NCBI GenBank assembly: GCA_025459175.1
Contig: JALORC010000063.1
Location: forward strand, 1-40,789
DNA from: Planctomycetota bacterium
GTDB lineage: Bacteria > Planctomycetota > UBA1135 > UBA2386
Length of the DNA: 40,789 nucleotides
Direction of reading: 5' to 3'
In this document: positions 15,562 through 24,653 of the stretch, one piece after another
Position numbering within the stretch: position 1 is the first letter of the stretch
How the letters are laid out: every line of letters begins with the position of its first letter
Translations under genes and position numbers: made by a program
Notes under the pieces: generated by a model
The model's input: only the letters and a program-made list of their open reading frames with translations
The model's database searches: none
What the model was told of the DNA's origin: nothing

Positions 15562-17898
15562 TCACAGCCAGCCGATCGTCAGCTCCAATCCGTTGCTGCT
15601 GGTCAGTCGTTCGATGCCGGATGCGTTCAGTTCGACGCCGACGATCTGCATGCGGAACAACGTGCCGGCGAGGATGGGCTGCGCCGGGATCGCGAAGCTG
15701 CCGTCGGCGACACCGGCCACCGGCAGCAGCACCGAGCTGAGCAGCGGCAGGCCGAACAGGCTGCAGCCCGCGGCGCCGCCCGGCAGCGCGATCAGCGTCG
15801 ACTGCAGCGACACGAGCTGCAGCGCCAGCGAGTTCGCCGTCATGCCCATGGTCGTGGTGTGCAGCGTGCCGCCGACCCATGGCCGGTCGAGGGCCTGCAG
15901 CGTCACCGGGCCAGCACCGCCGGTGCAGCCGCTGCCGACCACCTGCGCCACCGCGGGGCACGCGGCGCGCGCGAGCGCCAGGTCGACCGCGACGGCACCT
16001 TCGACCGCGGTGATCGATCCGACCGCGAACACGTCGCCGCGAGCGGTGGTGGCGAGGCGTTGCACGACGCCGTCGATGGTCGCGAAGCCGGACCAGCCCG
16101 TCGCATCCAGCTGGTAGACGGTCTTCTGGGGCGAGCCAGCGCCGAAGCTGCGCGGCGCGCCGGCGGCCAGCAGATCGCCGTCCGGCAGCAAGGTCAGGCT
16201 CGCCACGGCCCCGGCCAGCAGCTGCGTCCAGCTGGTGCCGTCCCAGCGGTGCACGCCGGTCGTGCCCGCCGTCAGCAGCGCCCCGTTCGCGTCGACGATC
16301 ATGTCCTGCAGCACGGGCGGCGAGTCCGGCACCAGCGTGAAGGCACCGGTCGCCGGCCGGTAGACGCTCAAGAACTCGAAGAAGCTGCTGACGACGATGT
16401 CCCCGTTCGGCAGCGCGACCAGCCCGGCGTCGGTGTTCGCGTAGCCCAGGACCGGCCTCGACGACCACGACGTGCCGCGGAACTCCCACAGCACGCCGCT
16501 CGGATCCAGCGCGAAGACGCCGCCGTCCGGAGCGACCACCACGGCCGTCGGCACCACCGGCAACCCATTGCCCAGCGTCGACCACACGGCCCCGTTCCAG
16601 CGGGCGATGCGTGGCGCGGGCGCGCCACCGGCTTGTTGGAACGCGCCGGCGACGATGAGGTCCCCGTTCGGCGCGTTGGCCATCGTGTGCACCGCACCGT
16701 CGACGCCGGCACCGAGCGGCGACCAGACCGTGCCGTCCCAGCGGGCAACGTTGGCAGCGGGAACGCCGCCGAAGCTCGCGAAGCTGCCGCCGAGCACGGC
16801 GCTGCCGTCGGGGCGGCGGATCACGTCGCGAGCCGCGGGTGGCGGCGCCGCCCCGAGGCCGCGCCAGCCGTTCGGTTCCTCGCGCCACACGGAATGCACG
16901 AACGGCGCGGTTGTCGCGGCACGGCCGATCAGCAGTTTGCCGCTGCCGTCGTCGCGCACCGTGAGCACGCCGCCTGGGAGGCCGGGGACCACGGTCCAGC
17001 TGCTGCCGTTCCAACGCGCCAGGCTCGTGGTGGTGCTGGCGCCCACGACCAGGTCGCCGTTGCTGGCCGCGCCGAGCGCAAAGCCGCCGAACAGCGCACT
17101 CGGAGGCGGCGCCAACGGTGGGTCGAGGGGTTGCAGCGTGGTGCCGTTCCAGATCGCCAGTCGTCGCGGCAGCCCGCCGATCACGAAGTCGCCAGCGATG
17201 GCGACGCTGCCGTTGCCGAGGGTGGCCGACGCCGTGATCGTGGCCGGGCTCGCCGGGTCGAAACCGGCGATCGTCGACCAGGCGAGACCGTCCCAGCGGA
17301 ACAGGCCGTGGCCCGGGAACTCGCCGCCGGCGATCAGGTCGCCGTTCGGCCGCAGCGCCAGCGTCAGCACGACGCCACCGCCGAGACCGGTGCCGAGCGG
17401 GGTCCAGCTGGCACCGTTCCAGCGGGCCACCGCCGACGGGAACTGACCGGCGGCTGTGAGATCGCCGTTCGGCAGCACCTGCAGCGCCAGCACGCCGGCG
17501 GCGAACCCGGTGCCGATCGGCGACCACGCGGCCCCGTTCCAGCGGGCGATCCGGTTGCACGGCTGTCCACCCATGGTCGTGAAGGCACCGGCCGCGACGA
17601 TGGTGCCATCGGGCAGGCGCGCGAGGCAGTGCACCACGCTGTTGGCACCGCTGCCCATCGCCCGCCACGTGCTGCCGTCCCAGCGCGCGACGTTCCTGGC
17701 GCTGCTCGAGTCGGCCACCGGGAAGATGCCGCCGGCCACGAGCTCGCCGCCGGGCAGCGGCAACATGGTGAACACACTGCCCAGCGGCCCGGGTGCGGGT
17801 GCGCCCGGCAACCACGCCGGTCCACATTGGGCGCTGGCGAGCTGGCCCGGCATCAGGGTGGCGACAGCCAGGGTGAGGTGAGCGAGGACGGTCTTCAT
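15562..17898 (-). CDS. Secreted WNG-repeat (propeller-like) protein
   Basis: A 778-residue protein. A signal peptide (1-24, ending QLASA) is followed by QCGPAWLPGAPAPGPLG, nearly the same opening as the paralogue at 28597. About twelve repeats of roughly 45 residues follow with the pattern LPNGDLxAGGxFxxxGGxPxxxIARWNGxxWxPLGxG; strands such as VARWDGSTW, IARWNGAAW and VARWDGTVW mark them. The repeats probably form beta-propeller blades. A final domain of about 130 residues opens with a Cys pair (CPAVAQVVGSGC) and ends in GLELTIGW, matching the ends of sister proteins. No enzyme residues are seen; a surface, adhesion or binding role is possible. It follows the sigma-fusion gene by 48 bases on the same strand, so the two are likely one operon. 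Confidence 0.8.
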   Translation of the reverse strand: MKTVLAHLTLAVATLMPGQLASAQCGPAWLPGAPAPGPLGSVFTMLPLPGGELVAGGIFPVADSSSARNVARWDGSTWRAMGSGANSVVHCLARLPDGTIVAAGAFTTMGGQPCNRIARWNGAAWSPIGTGFAAGVLALQVLPNGDLTAAGQFPSAVARWNGASWTPLGTGLGGGVVLTLALRPNGDLIAGGEFPGHGLFRWDGLAWSTIAGFDPASPATITASATLGNGSVAIAGDFVIGGLPRRLAIWNGTTLQPLDPPLAPPPSALFGGFALGAASNGDLVVGASTTTSLARWNGSSWTVVPGLPGGVLTVRDDGSGKLLIGRAATTAPFVHSVWREEPNGWRGLGAAPPPAARDVIRRPDGSAVLGGSFASFGGVPAANVARWDGTVWSPLGAGVDGAVHTMANAPNGDLIVAGAFQQAGGAPAPRIARWNGAVWSTLGNGLPVVPTAVVVAPDGGVFALDPSGVLWEFRGTSWSSRPVLGYANTDAGLVALPNGDIVVSSFFEFLSVYRPATGAFTLVPDSPPVLQDMIVDANGALLTAGTTGVHRWDGTSWTQLLAGAVASLTLLPDGDLLAAGAPRSFGAGSPQKTVYQLDATGWSGFATIDGVVQRLATTARGDVFAVGSITAVEGAVAVDLALARAACPAVAQVVGSGCTGGAGPVTLQALDRPWVGGTLHTTTMGMTANSLALQLVSLQSTLIALPGGAAGCSLFGLPLLSSVLLPVAGVADGSFAIPAQPILAGTLFRMQIVGVELNASGIERLTSSNGLELTIGWL

Positions 17899-17946
17899 GA
17901 GGACTCTCGGGGTGGTCGAGGACGGGCGTGGCACACGCGGGAAAGG

Positions 17947-20382
17947 TCAGCGCATCGTCAGGCGAACGGTCGGTGCCTGGCCGGGCACGGCGGCCTCGCC
18001 GCGGTAGCCGCGGTTGTCGACGGCGAGCACGCTGGGGATCGGGGCCGCGAACCGGCGTTCGAGGCGCAGTTCGCCGGCCGCCGACAGGGGGCCGTGCACC
18101 CGTTCGCGCCACACCGTCTTGGCGTGTTCGTCGCGTACGACCAGATCGAAGCTGGCGATGCGATCGGCCGGCAGCTGCCCGGCGTAGTCGATCACGAACG
18201 TGACTTCGTCGCCCGCGGCGGCGACCAGTTCGACCTGCTGCGGCCCGGAGCCGAGCCTCAGGTCGAGGCGCGAGCATGCGTGGCCCTCCTGCTGCCAGAA
18301 CAACACGTAGTCGCCCGGTGCGACGCGGATCTCGCCATCGAGGCTCTGGCGCGGCTCCAGCAGCACGATCGCATCCGCGGCACACAGGCACACGCGGCAG
18401 AGTGGCGGCGTGAGCGGCGAACCGCCGGCGCCGGCGAGACGCAACACGGCCGCCGGCCGCGCCTGCAGGTCGTCGATGATGCAGCGGCCGCCGCTGTCGA
18501 CCTGCAGCGGTCCCCGATACTCGACAGGGTGGCCGGCCGCGGTCAGCCCGACCATCCAGGTGCCGCGGCGCAACGGGCCGAACTCGCGCGTTCCCTCGGC
18601 GATGCCGCGTGGGAAGCCGAGCGGGTCGAGCAGCACGATGCGTTCGGCCCGTGGTGTGGCTGCGCTGGCGGTGGCGAGCTGCAGCCATGCGCTGGGCAAC
18701 TCGTCACCGCGGATGGTGAGCACGGCGCGCGCACCGTCGCGCTGCAGCAACTTCGGCTCGGAGCCGTGGTGGCGGTGCAGCAGGCGCGGATCGTTCGCCG
18801 CGACCTTGCCGGGCGGCAGCAGCACGCAGCGCAGGGCCCCGAGCGGCACCGACGGGAACTCGGCGACGTTGCCGAGGATCGGCTGCACGGCGATCGCATC
18901 ATCGCTCGTCGTCGTCAGCAGCACCGCGGACCAACCGTGCACCGAGCTGCCATCGGCGCCGCCGATCGCTAGCTGCAACGGCCCGGTCGCTGCGGTGGTC
19001 GCAGCGGCAGCGGTCGTCTCGCTCGGCCCCGCGTCGGTCTGCAGCCGCAAATCCTGCGCGATGGTGGTGCCGCTGGCTCCGATCACCGTCACCGCGGCAC
19101 TCGCTTCGCGGTCGCGGCGGGCGAGCAGCTGGTGGGGCCGACCCGCCTGCAGGTCGAGCGCGAGGAAGCGCCCGCGTTCGTCGGCGGTCGTGATCCGCGT
19201 CGCGCCCGCTGCACCGGCGCGCCAGATCGTGGCGCCGGCCGCAGGCACACCGCTGGCATCGAGCACCTCACCGGCCACCGCGAAGCCGGGCGGGACCACC
19301 AGCCGGATCGGCGGGAACGCGGCGCTGCCAGCTTCGTCAATCGCCGGCTGACCCGGCCGCGAGTCCGGCGCCGGCGCCAGCACGATCTCCGCGCGCACGC
19401 TCGAGAACGGTGCGACGACGGTCGCCTGCGCGGCGGTCGCGTCGGCGAGCGAGCGGGCGATGCCCATCGCGTCGGTCACCAGCCCTCGCGGCGCGCCGCC
19501 GTCCAAGGCCACCTCGATCTCGACACCGGGCAGTGGTTCGCCGCCGATCGCACGCACCACGTGCACCGTCAGTTCGCGCCGCGCCGGCTCGGGGCCGGGC
19601 GCGACCGCGGTCCGGAGGTTGGGCGTCGCGGGCGGAGCCACCGTGGGCCGCGGGTCCGTCGGTGGCTCGGCGGTTGCATCCGCGCGGCTCGCTGGCGCGG
19701 GATCCCCGGCGGCCGCCGGTGGGATCGACGGGGCGGCAGCGGCGTCGAACATCAGGTAGGTCGCGCCCGCCACCAGGGCGAGGCCGGCGGACACCGCGGC
19801 GGCGCGACCGGTGCCGCCGAAGGCCCGCAACAGCGCGCTGAGCACCATCGGCAGGCCGCGCCGAAGCCGTTCCAGCCCGCGTCGCACCTGGCTGCGCACC
19901 GTCGCCGGCGATCGCCCCAGGGCGGCGGCGATCTGCTCAGCGGTTTCCTCGTGCAGCAGCGCCCGCTGCAGCACGGTCCGGTAGGGCTCCGGCATGCGAT
20001 CGATCTGCCGGGTCGCCAGCCGCGCCAGTTCGGATCGCGCGGCCTCGCTGCACGGGCCGTCGTCGTCGTCACTCGTCGGTGCCGACGGCGCCGCGGGCAC
20101 GAGGCGCCGCACTGGCTGCTGGCGCGCCTTGTTGTGCAGGATGCCGAGCAGCCATGGTCTGGCCGGGGCGGTGACATCGAAGCGATGGCGGGTCTCGATC
20201 GCCGTCACGAACGTGGTCTGCACCAGGTCCAGTGCCGCCGCCGAGTCGCGCACCATCTGCATCGCCCGGCGGGCCAGCCAGGGAGCCGTGGCCGCGAACA
20301 CGGCGCCGAGGGCCTCGGCATCGCCGTCGGTGCAGAAGCGGCGGAACTGGGTGTCGACCTCGTCGGACGGGATCGCGTTCAT
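17947..20382 (-). CDS. ECF-type sigma factor fused to a membrane helix and carboxypeptidase-regulatory-like domains
   Basis: An 811-residue fusion. Sigma region 2 spans about 10-88, with SAAALDLVQTTFVTAIETRHRF at 47-68 and RPWLLGILHNKAR at 75-87. Region 4 spans about 125-176 (MPEPYRTVLQRALLHEETAEQIAAALGRSPATVRSQVRRGLERLRRG). A single membrane helix follows at about 192-212, then a Pro/Ala-rich linker, then some 550 residues of extracytoplasmic beta domains, including prealbumin/carboxypeptidase-regulatory-like units (VHVVRAIGGEPLPGVEIEV near 275; FAVAGEVLDASGVPAAGATIWR near 380). This arrangement would tether a sigma factor to the membrane and link it to an outer sensor without a separate anti-sigma. 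Proteolytic release is conceivable but not shown. The start is the ATG at 20382; a GTG at 20406 is possible. It precedes a WNG-repeat protein that may be its target. Confidence 0.85.
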   Translation of the reverse strand: MNAIPSDEVDTQFRRFCTDGDAEALGAVFAATAPWLARRAMQMVRDSAAALDLVQTTFVTAIETRHRFDVTAPARPWLLGILHNKARQQPVRRLVPAAPSAPTSDDDDGPCSEAARSELARLATRQIDRMPEPYRTVLQRALLHEETAEQIAAALGRSPATVRSQVRRGLERLRRGLPMVLSALLRAFGGTGRAAAVSAGLALVAGATYLMFDAAAAPSIPPAAAGDPAPASRADATAEPPTDPRPTVAPPATPNLRTAVAPGPEPARRELTVHVVRAIGGEPLPGVEIEVALDGGAPRGLVTDAMGIARSLADATAAQATVVAPFSSVRAEIVLAPAPDSRPGQPAIDEAGSAAFPPIRLVVPPGFAVAGEVLDASGVPAAGATIWRAGAAGATRITTADERGRFLALDLQAGRPHQLLARRDREASAAVTVIGASGTTIAQDLRLQTDAGPSETTAAAATTAATGPLQLAIGGADGSSVHGWSAVLLTTTSDDAIAVQPILGNVAEFPSVPLGALRCVLLPPGKVAANDPRLLHRHHGSEPKLLQRDGARAVLTIRGDELPSAWLQLATASAATPRAERIVLLDPLGFPRGIAEGTREFGPLRRGTWMVGLTAAGHPVEYRGPLQVDSGGRCIIDDLQARPAAVLRLAGAGGSPLTPPLCRVCLCAADAIVLLEPRQSLDGEIRVAPGDYVLFWQQEGHACSRLDLRLGSGPQQVELVAAAGDEVTFVIDYAGQLPADRIASFDLVVRDEHAKTVWRERVHGPLSAAGELRLERRFAAPIPSVLAVDNRGYRGEAAVPGQAPTVRLTMR

Positions 20383-20484
20383 GGGGCTGCCGGTGCCGGG
20401 GTTCACGCGGACTGGTTCTGCCGAGCGCTCGCCGACGAGGCAGGAATCTCCCGAAAATCGACGGGCTTGCCGGGGGGCGGGGCC

Positions 20485-22545
20485 TCAGCGCGCGACCGGC
20501 CGCTGTTCCGCCGCCGCCAGCACCATACGCAGCACGTCCTTGATCGACAGGATGCCGACCACACGCGCCGCGTCGTCGGTGACCAGCACGTGCTTCACGT
20601 CGTGCCGGCGCATGATCTCGACCGCGCGTGCGATCGGTGTCGTGGCCGTGACGCACTCGACCTCGGTGGTGGCGATGTTGCGCAGCGGCTGCTGCAGATC
20701 GACGTCGCGCCGCAGCGCCGCGAACAGATCGGTGCTGGTCACCAGCCCGGCCAGCCGGCCGTCACCGCCGACCAGCGGGAACGCGTTGATCTTGTGGTCG
20801 AGCAGTTCGCGCAGGCACTGCTGCAGCTGCGTGTCGGGCGACAGCGTGCGCACCGTGCTGGTCATGATCGTCGACACCGGCGCCTCGAGCTGCTCCTTGT
20901 CGACCCACGCCGGCAGGATCGCGGCCGCCGGCTGGAACCGCCGCGACGTCGACTCGACCAGCGTGCGCAGCCCCTTCCAGCAGCGCGTCAGCACACCGAA
21001 CTCGCGCGCCGGGAACGACAGCACCGTGGTCGGCTCGACCGCGACCGCGGTGGTCGCGCGCACCGTGCGGCGCAGCAACGAGCCCTCGCCGAAGTGCTGG
21101 CCCGGCCCCAACAGGTCGCTGGCTTCGGTGCAGCCCTGCTCGTCGCAGCGCGTCAGCTGGATGTGGCCGGACTCGACCACGTAGAACACCGAGCTCGGCT
21201 CGCCCTGCCGGAACAGCGTCTCACCGGCCTCGAGGTGCACCATGCCGTGGCGCGCGGTCGGCTGCAGGGCGAGCGCGTTGAGGTCGCGCGGGAAGAACAG
21301 GTTCAGCGTCCACTCCAGCACCACGCGCAGCTTGCGGTCGAAGCGCGGCAGCTTCATCAGATAGATCGTGCGCCACAGCCACCACGCGAAGAAACCGGTG
21401 ATGCGGAAGCGCCCGATCGCCGCCACCGCGTTGCGATGGCCGAGCGTCGCCAGCTGGCCCTGGTTCTTGTGCTGGAACGGCTGCAGCGGTCGCTGCGCGA
21501 ACGACGCGGCGATGTTCTTCGCCGCGGTGGTGCCCTGGCGCGACGCGAACTGCGCGGTCGGTGGCGCGATGCCACCGTGGCCGTCCGGCGTCGCGGCGCA
21601 GTCGCCGAGCGCCCAGACCCGCTCGTGCCCGCGCAGGCGCAGGAACTCGTCGGTCGGCAGCCGCCCCTCGACCGCGGTGGCGAGGTCCTTCAGCATCGGG
21701 TGCGGGGCGTTGCCGACGGTGCTGACGATCGTGCGTGTGCGCACCAGTTCGCCGCTGGCGAGGTAGACACCCTCACCCGATGCGGCGCGGGTGCGCGCAC
21801 CGAGGCGGAACTCGACGCCGCGCTTCTGCAGCACTTTCTGCGCGTGGTCGCCGAGCCGCACGTCGAGTTCGGGCAGGATGTGGTCGCGCGAGTGGATGCA
21901 GATCACGCGCTTGGTCTCGGGCACGAGGCTCGGGAAGAACTTCATCGCCCCGCGCACCAGGTCGTTGACCTCGGCCGCGGTCTCGACCCCGGAGAAGCCG
22001 CCGCCGACCACGACGAACGTCAGCAGCGCCGCGCGCTCGGCGGGATCGGGCTCGAGCACCGCGCGTTCGAGCCGGGCGATGATCGTGTGCCGCAGCGTCA
22101 GCGCGTCGGCGACGTTCTTCATCTGCAGCGAGTGCTCGGCCATGCCGGGGATGCGGCTCTGGTCGACCACCGAGCCGAGCGCCAGCACCAGATGACGCGC
22201 CGTGAACGTGGTGCGTTCGTCGATGCCCTCGGCGGTGACGGTCACGGTGCCGGCGAACTCGCCGCCCGAGGGGGCGAGTTCGATCGCCGCGACCTCCCCG
22301 CGCACGACGTCGGTCCGGCGCAGCAGGTGGCGCAGCGGGCTGATCACGTGCGCCGGGGCGAGGCTGGCGCCGACCACTTCGGGCAGCAGCGGCTGGAACA
22401 CGAAGTAGTTCTCGCTGCTGATCAGCGTGATGCGGCGGTCGCGCGGAAGGAGGCGTTCGAGCGACCGGGCACAGCCGGCGCCGGCGAAGCCGCCGCCGAG
22501 CACCAGGACGTCGGTGGAACGGACCTGCGGAAGGGGCGTGGGCAA
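20485..22545 (-). CDS. NDH-2-type FAD/NAD oxidoreductase fused to cNMP-binding and two CBS domains
   Basis: A 686-residue fusion. Residues 1-420 are a type II NADH:quinone dehydrogenase-like flavoprotein: FAD Rossmann motif VLVLGGGFAGAG at 13-24, NAD motif FVVVGGGFSGVETA at 177-190, FAD motif VWALGDCAA at 310-318, PPTAQFASRQG at 328-338 and a hydrophobic helix near 380-400 for membrane contact. A cyclic-nucleotide-binding fold follows at about 432-525 (LEAGETLFRQGEPSSVFYVVESG...FGEGSLL), then two CBS domains at about 557-612 and 623-676. NDH-2 passes electrons from NADH to quinone without pumping protons. The added domains suggest control by a cyclic nucleotide or adenylates; the cNMP pocket's usual Arg may be Arg492/493 but ligand binding is unproven. 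The start appears to be TTG (22545), as no ATG or GTG precedes the FAD motif. Confidence 0.9.
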   Translation of the reverse strand: MPTPLPQVRSTDVLVLGGGFAGAGCARSLERLLPRDRRITLISSENYFVFQPLLPEVVGASLAPAHVISPLRHLLRRTDVVRGEVAAIELAPSGGEFAGTVTVTAEGIDERTTFTARHLVLALGSVVDQSRIPGMAEHSLQMKNVADALTLRHTIIARLERAVLEPDPAERAALLTFVVVGGGFSGVETAAEVNDLVRGAMKFFPSLVPETKRVICIHSRDHILPELDVRLGDHAQKVLQKRGVEFRLGARTRAASGEGVYLASGELVRTRTIVSTVGNAPHPMLKDLATAVEGRLPTDEFLRLRGHERVWALGDCAATPDGHGGIAPPTAQFASRQGTTAAKNIAASFAQRPLQPFQHKNQGQLATLGHRNAVAAIGRFRITGFFAWWLWRTIYLMKLPRFDRKLRVVLEWTLNLFFPRDLNALALQPTARHGMVHLEAGETLFRQGEPSSVFYVVESGHIQLTRCDEQGCTEASDLLGPGQHFGEGSLLRRTVRATTAVAVEPTTVLSFPAREFGVLTRCWKGLRTLVESTSRRFQPAAAILPAWVDKEQLEAPVSTIMTSTVRTLSPDTQLQQCLRELLDHKINAFPLVGGDGRLAGLVTSTDLFAALRRDVDLQQPLRNIATTEVECVTATTPIARAVEIMRRHDVKHVLVTDDAARVVGILSIKDVLRMVLAAAEQRPVAR

Positions 22546-22655
22546 GGTGGTGGGAGCGTATCGACTCGGGACTTGTCAGGCTTTCGTCACTTGGCGTCGC
22601 CGCGATGCGGTCGCGCGGTGGAGTTCCCGAGACCGGTCGCGACCGCCGCGCGATC

Positions 22656-22674
22656 GCCATGGCCCGGCCATGGC
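22656..22674. repeat. Perfect 19-bp inverted repeat
   Basis: GCCATGGCC, one central C, then GGCCATGGC. It is a perfect dyad in the 241-base gap between the divergent flavoprotein and secreted-protein genes. It is too symmetric to be expected at a random site and could be a regulator binding site or a hairpin. No T-run follows, so an intrinsic terminator is unlikely. Confidence 0.5.
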
Positions 22675-22693
22675 AAGCCGAGCGTCGCGCTGG

Positions 22694-22708
22694 ATTGCCC
22701 GGGGCAAT
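22694..22708. repeat. Perfect 15-bp inverted repeat
   Basis: ATTGCCC, one central G, then GGGCAAT, 20 bases after the preceding dyad. A weak -10-like hexamer, TATCCT, lies just downstream at 22712-22717, so an operator next to the promoter of the 22787 gene is possible; no matching -35 box was found. Confidence 0.45.
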
Positions 22709-22725
22709 TGCTATCCTGCTCCACG

Positions 22726-22751
22726 GCCGCAACGGTTCGACCCGTTGCGGC
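22726..22751 (+). repeat. Perfect 10-bp-stem hairpin before a secreted-protein gene
   Basis: GCCGCAACGG at 22726-22735, loop TTCGAC, then CCGTTGCGGC at 22742-22751. It ends 35 bases before the ATG at 22787, so if transcription starts upstream the hairpin is in the 5' leader. It could affect mRNA stability or translation, or be a terminator for a leader transcript, though no U-tract follows. Confidence 0.5.
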
Positions 22752-22786
22752 GCAGCCCTCTCGACAACCGGAAAACCAGCTCACCC

Positions 22787-24511
22787 ATGCGACTTCCTTC
22801 GTTCTTCGTCCTCGGCTTGCTTGCCGCTGCCGCGACCGCACAGACCAACATCCTGCCGCGGAGCGCCAACGGCGTGGCCGGCAGCGCCACGAACGCGTTC
22901 CCCTGGGGATTCGCCGCGGCGACCTTCCCCGGCGTGCGCACCATGTCCATCTACGACAGCTCGCACTTCACCGCGGCGCCGGTCCCGATCACGACGCCCA
23001 TCCTGATCACGAGCATCAAGTGGCGCGCCAATGACGTCTCCACGGCCACGAGCTGGCCCGGTGGCACCTACAGCAACGCGACGCTGCGCCTCGGCACGGC
23101 GGCCGTCGACCATCTGGCCGCGACGACGAACTTCGCCGCCAACGTCGGCCCCGACTACATGCTGGTCTACCAGGGCACGGTGACGGTGCTGCCGGGTACC
23201 GGACTCGGCACGGGGGTCGTGCATCCCTACGTCGTCGACATCCCCGTGAACCCGCCGTTCCTCTACGACCCGAACGCGGGCGACCTCGTGGTGGACACCG
23301 ACTATGCCATCGGTGCCTTCACCGGCAGCACGCCGCTGGCGGGCATGGACGTGCACGCACCGAACGTGTTCGCGAGCCGTGTCTACGCGACTTCCACCTA
23401 TCCGACCGCCAACGGCGTGGATGCGAATGCGCCGGTGATCGAGGTCGGCTACGTGCCCGCTCCTGCGGGGACGGCCGCGACGAACACGTCGCTCGGCGCC
23501 GGTTGCGTCAGCGGGCCCGATGCCTCCTTCTACGAGTTGTTCACGAGCTCCGCAGCGTTCGACCTCGCGAACTCGGCGATCACGCTCACGCACACGGGGA
23601 ACGGTTACATCGCCAGCTCCGGCGTCGCGGCCTACCTGCCCCCGTCGGCCGGCGCCCTGCAGCTGACCTTGACCGACAACTCGCAGATTGCGGTGTCGCT
23701 GTCGCAGCCGATGCCGGTCGGTCGCACGACCACGAGCGTGCTCAATGTCTGCTCGAACGGCTTCATCACCGCCGGTGCACCCATCTCGACCGCGGCGAGC
23801 GGCACCGCCTCGTCGCTGCTGAACAACCGGGCGATCTGGGCCGTGTGCTGGCACAACATGAACCCGACGATCGTCGGCAGCGGCCAGGTCTGGTTCGAGG
23901 AAGTCGGCGGCACCGCGTTCGTGACCTGGGACGGCGTGTGGGACAACAGCGGCACCACGGCGGCGAGCGCCAACACGATGCAGGCGCAGTTCGACCTGGC
24001 CACGGGCAGCGTGACCTACGTGTACGGCGCGATCAGCACGGGTGGCACCAGCCGCATGGTCGGCTTCTCCGACGTGTCCGGCTCGTCGGACCCGGGCAAC
24101 ATGGACATCTCCGCCGCGCTGCCCGCGACGTTCACGGCGGCCACGTTCCGCCTCGATCCGCTGACGCTGGGCCCGGTCAGCCGACCGGTGCTCGGGACCA
24201 ACTGGGACCTCAGAGCCACGAACGTGCCCCCGACGACCGTGGTCGGCATCGACGTGTTCGGCCTCACGGATCCGGGCTTGTCCGATCTGGCGGTCATCGG
24301 CATGCCGACCTGCGGCATTCGCGCATCGCTGGACGTGCTCAATGTGTGGTTCTCGACGGGGAGCGTGCATGCGTACTCCCTGCCGCTCCCGTCCAGCACC
24401 TCCTTGATCAACTTCCACGTGTTCACGTCGACGGTCGCCTTCCAGCCGGGCGTCAACGCGTTCGGTGCCATCACCAGCAACGGCATCGACGGCAAGCTCG
24501 GCGACCTCTGA
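22787..24511 (+). CDS. Secreted beta-rich protein of planctomycete type
   Basis: A 574-residue protein. A signal peptide (1-19, MRLPSFFVLGLLAAAATAQ) is followed by an N-terminal beta domain of about 220 residues (NGVAGSATNAFPWGF...TMSIYDSSHF...ILITSIKWRAN). Next comes a linker with CVSGPDASFYELF, and a middle domain with repeated features of secreted beta-sandwich proteins: NGFITAGA, WAVCWHNMNP, VWFEEVGGTAFVTWDGV and SVTYVYGAIS. The middle part resembles the extracellular domains found next to NHL or choice-of-anchor segments. A final beta domain runs to the end. No catalytic site or anchor is visible. The ATG chosen puts the signal peptide first. Three inverted repeats lie in the upstream gap. 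Confidence 0.75.
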   Translation: MRLPSFFVLGLLAAAATAQTNILPRSANGVAGSATNAFPWGFAAATFPGVRTMSIYDSSHFTAAPVPITTPILITSIKWRANDVSTATSWPGGTYSNATLRLGTAAVDHLAATTNFAANVGPDYMLVYQGTVTVLPGTGLGTGVVHPYVVDIPVNPPFLYDPNAGDLVVDTDYAIGAFTGSTPLAGMDVHAPNVFASRVYATSTYPTANGVDANAPVIEVGYVPAPAGTAATNTSLGAGCVSGPDASFYELFTSSAAFDLANSAITLTHTGNGYIASSGVAAYLPPSAGALQLTLTDNSQIAVSLSQPMPVGRTTTSVLNVCSNGFITAGAPISTAASGTASSLLNNRAIWAVCWHNMNPTIVGSGQVWFEEVGGTAFVTWDGVWDNSGTTAASANTMQAQFDLATGSVTYVYGAISTGGTSRMVGFSDVSGSSDPGNMDISAALPATFTAATFRLDPLTLGPVSRPVLGTNWDLRATNVPPTTVVGIDVFGLTDPGLSDLAVIGMPTCGIRASLDVLNVWFSTGSVHAYSLPLPSSTSLINFHVFTSTVAFQPGVNAFGAITSNGIDGKLGDL

Positions 24512-24653
24512 CGCGCGAGCGTGGCACGAGCGGGTGGGCGCGGTCCGGCACCCGCGGATCCGTTCCCTCGCTCGATTGCATCGCGTGCCGCTGAGCGGTC
24601 ACGCCGGGTGGCCCGCACCGTCGGTCGGACCGGGCGGCTTGATTGCTCGGGAC

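Noticed and set aside
14494..18972. A 1492-codon open frame on the plus strand
   Set aside because: It is opposite to or out of frame with the methyltransferase, the WNG-repeat and the sigma-fusion genes, and its product is Arg/Ala/Gly low-complexity without motifs. GC-rich DNA makes such frames by chance.
19132..23034. A 1300-codon open frame on the plus strand
   Set aside because: It lies antisense to the sigma-fusion and NDH-2 genes, which have clear domains; the product is rich in Arg, Gln, His and Gly with no fold signals.
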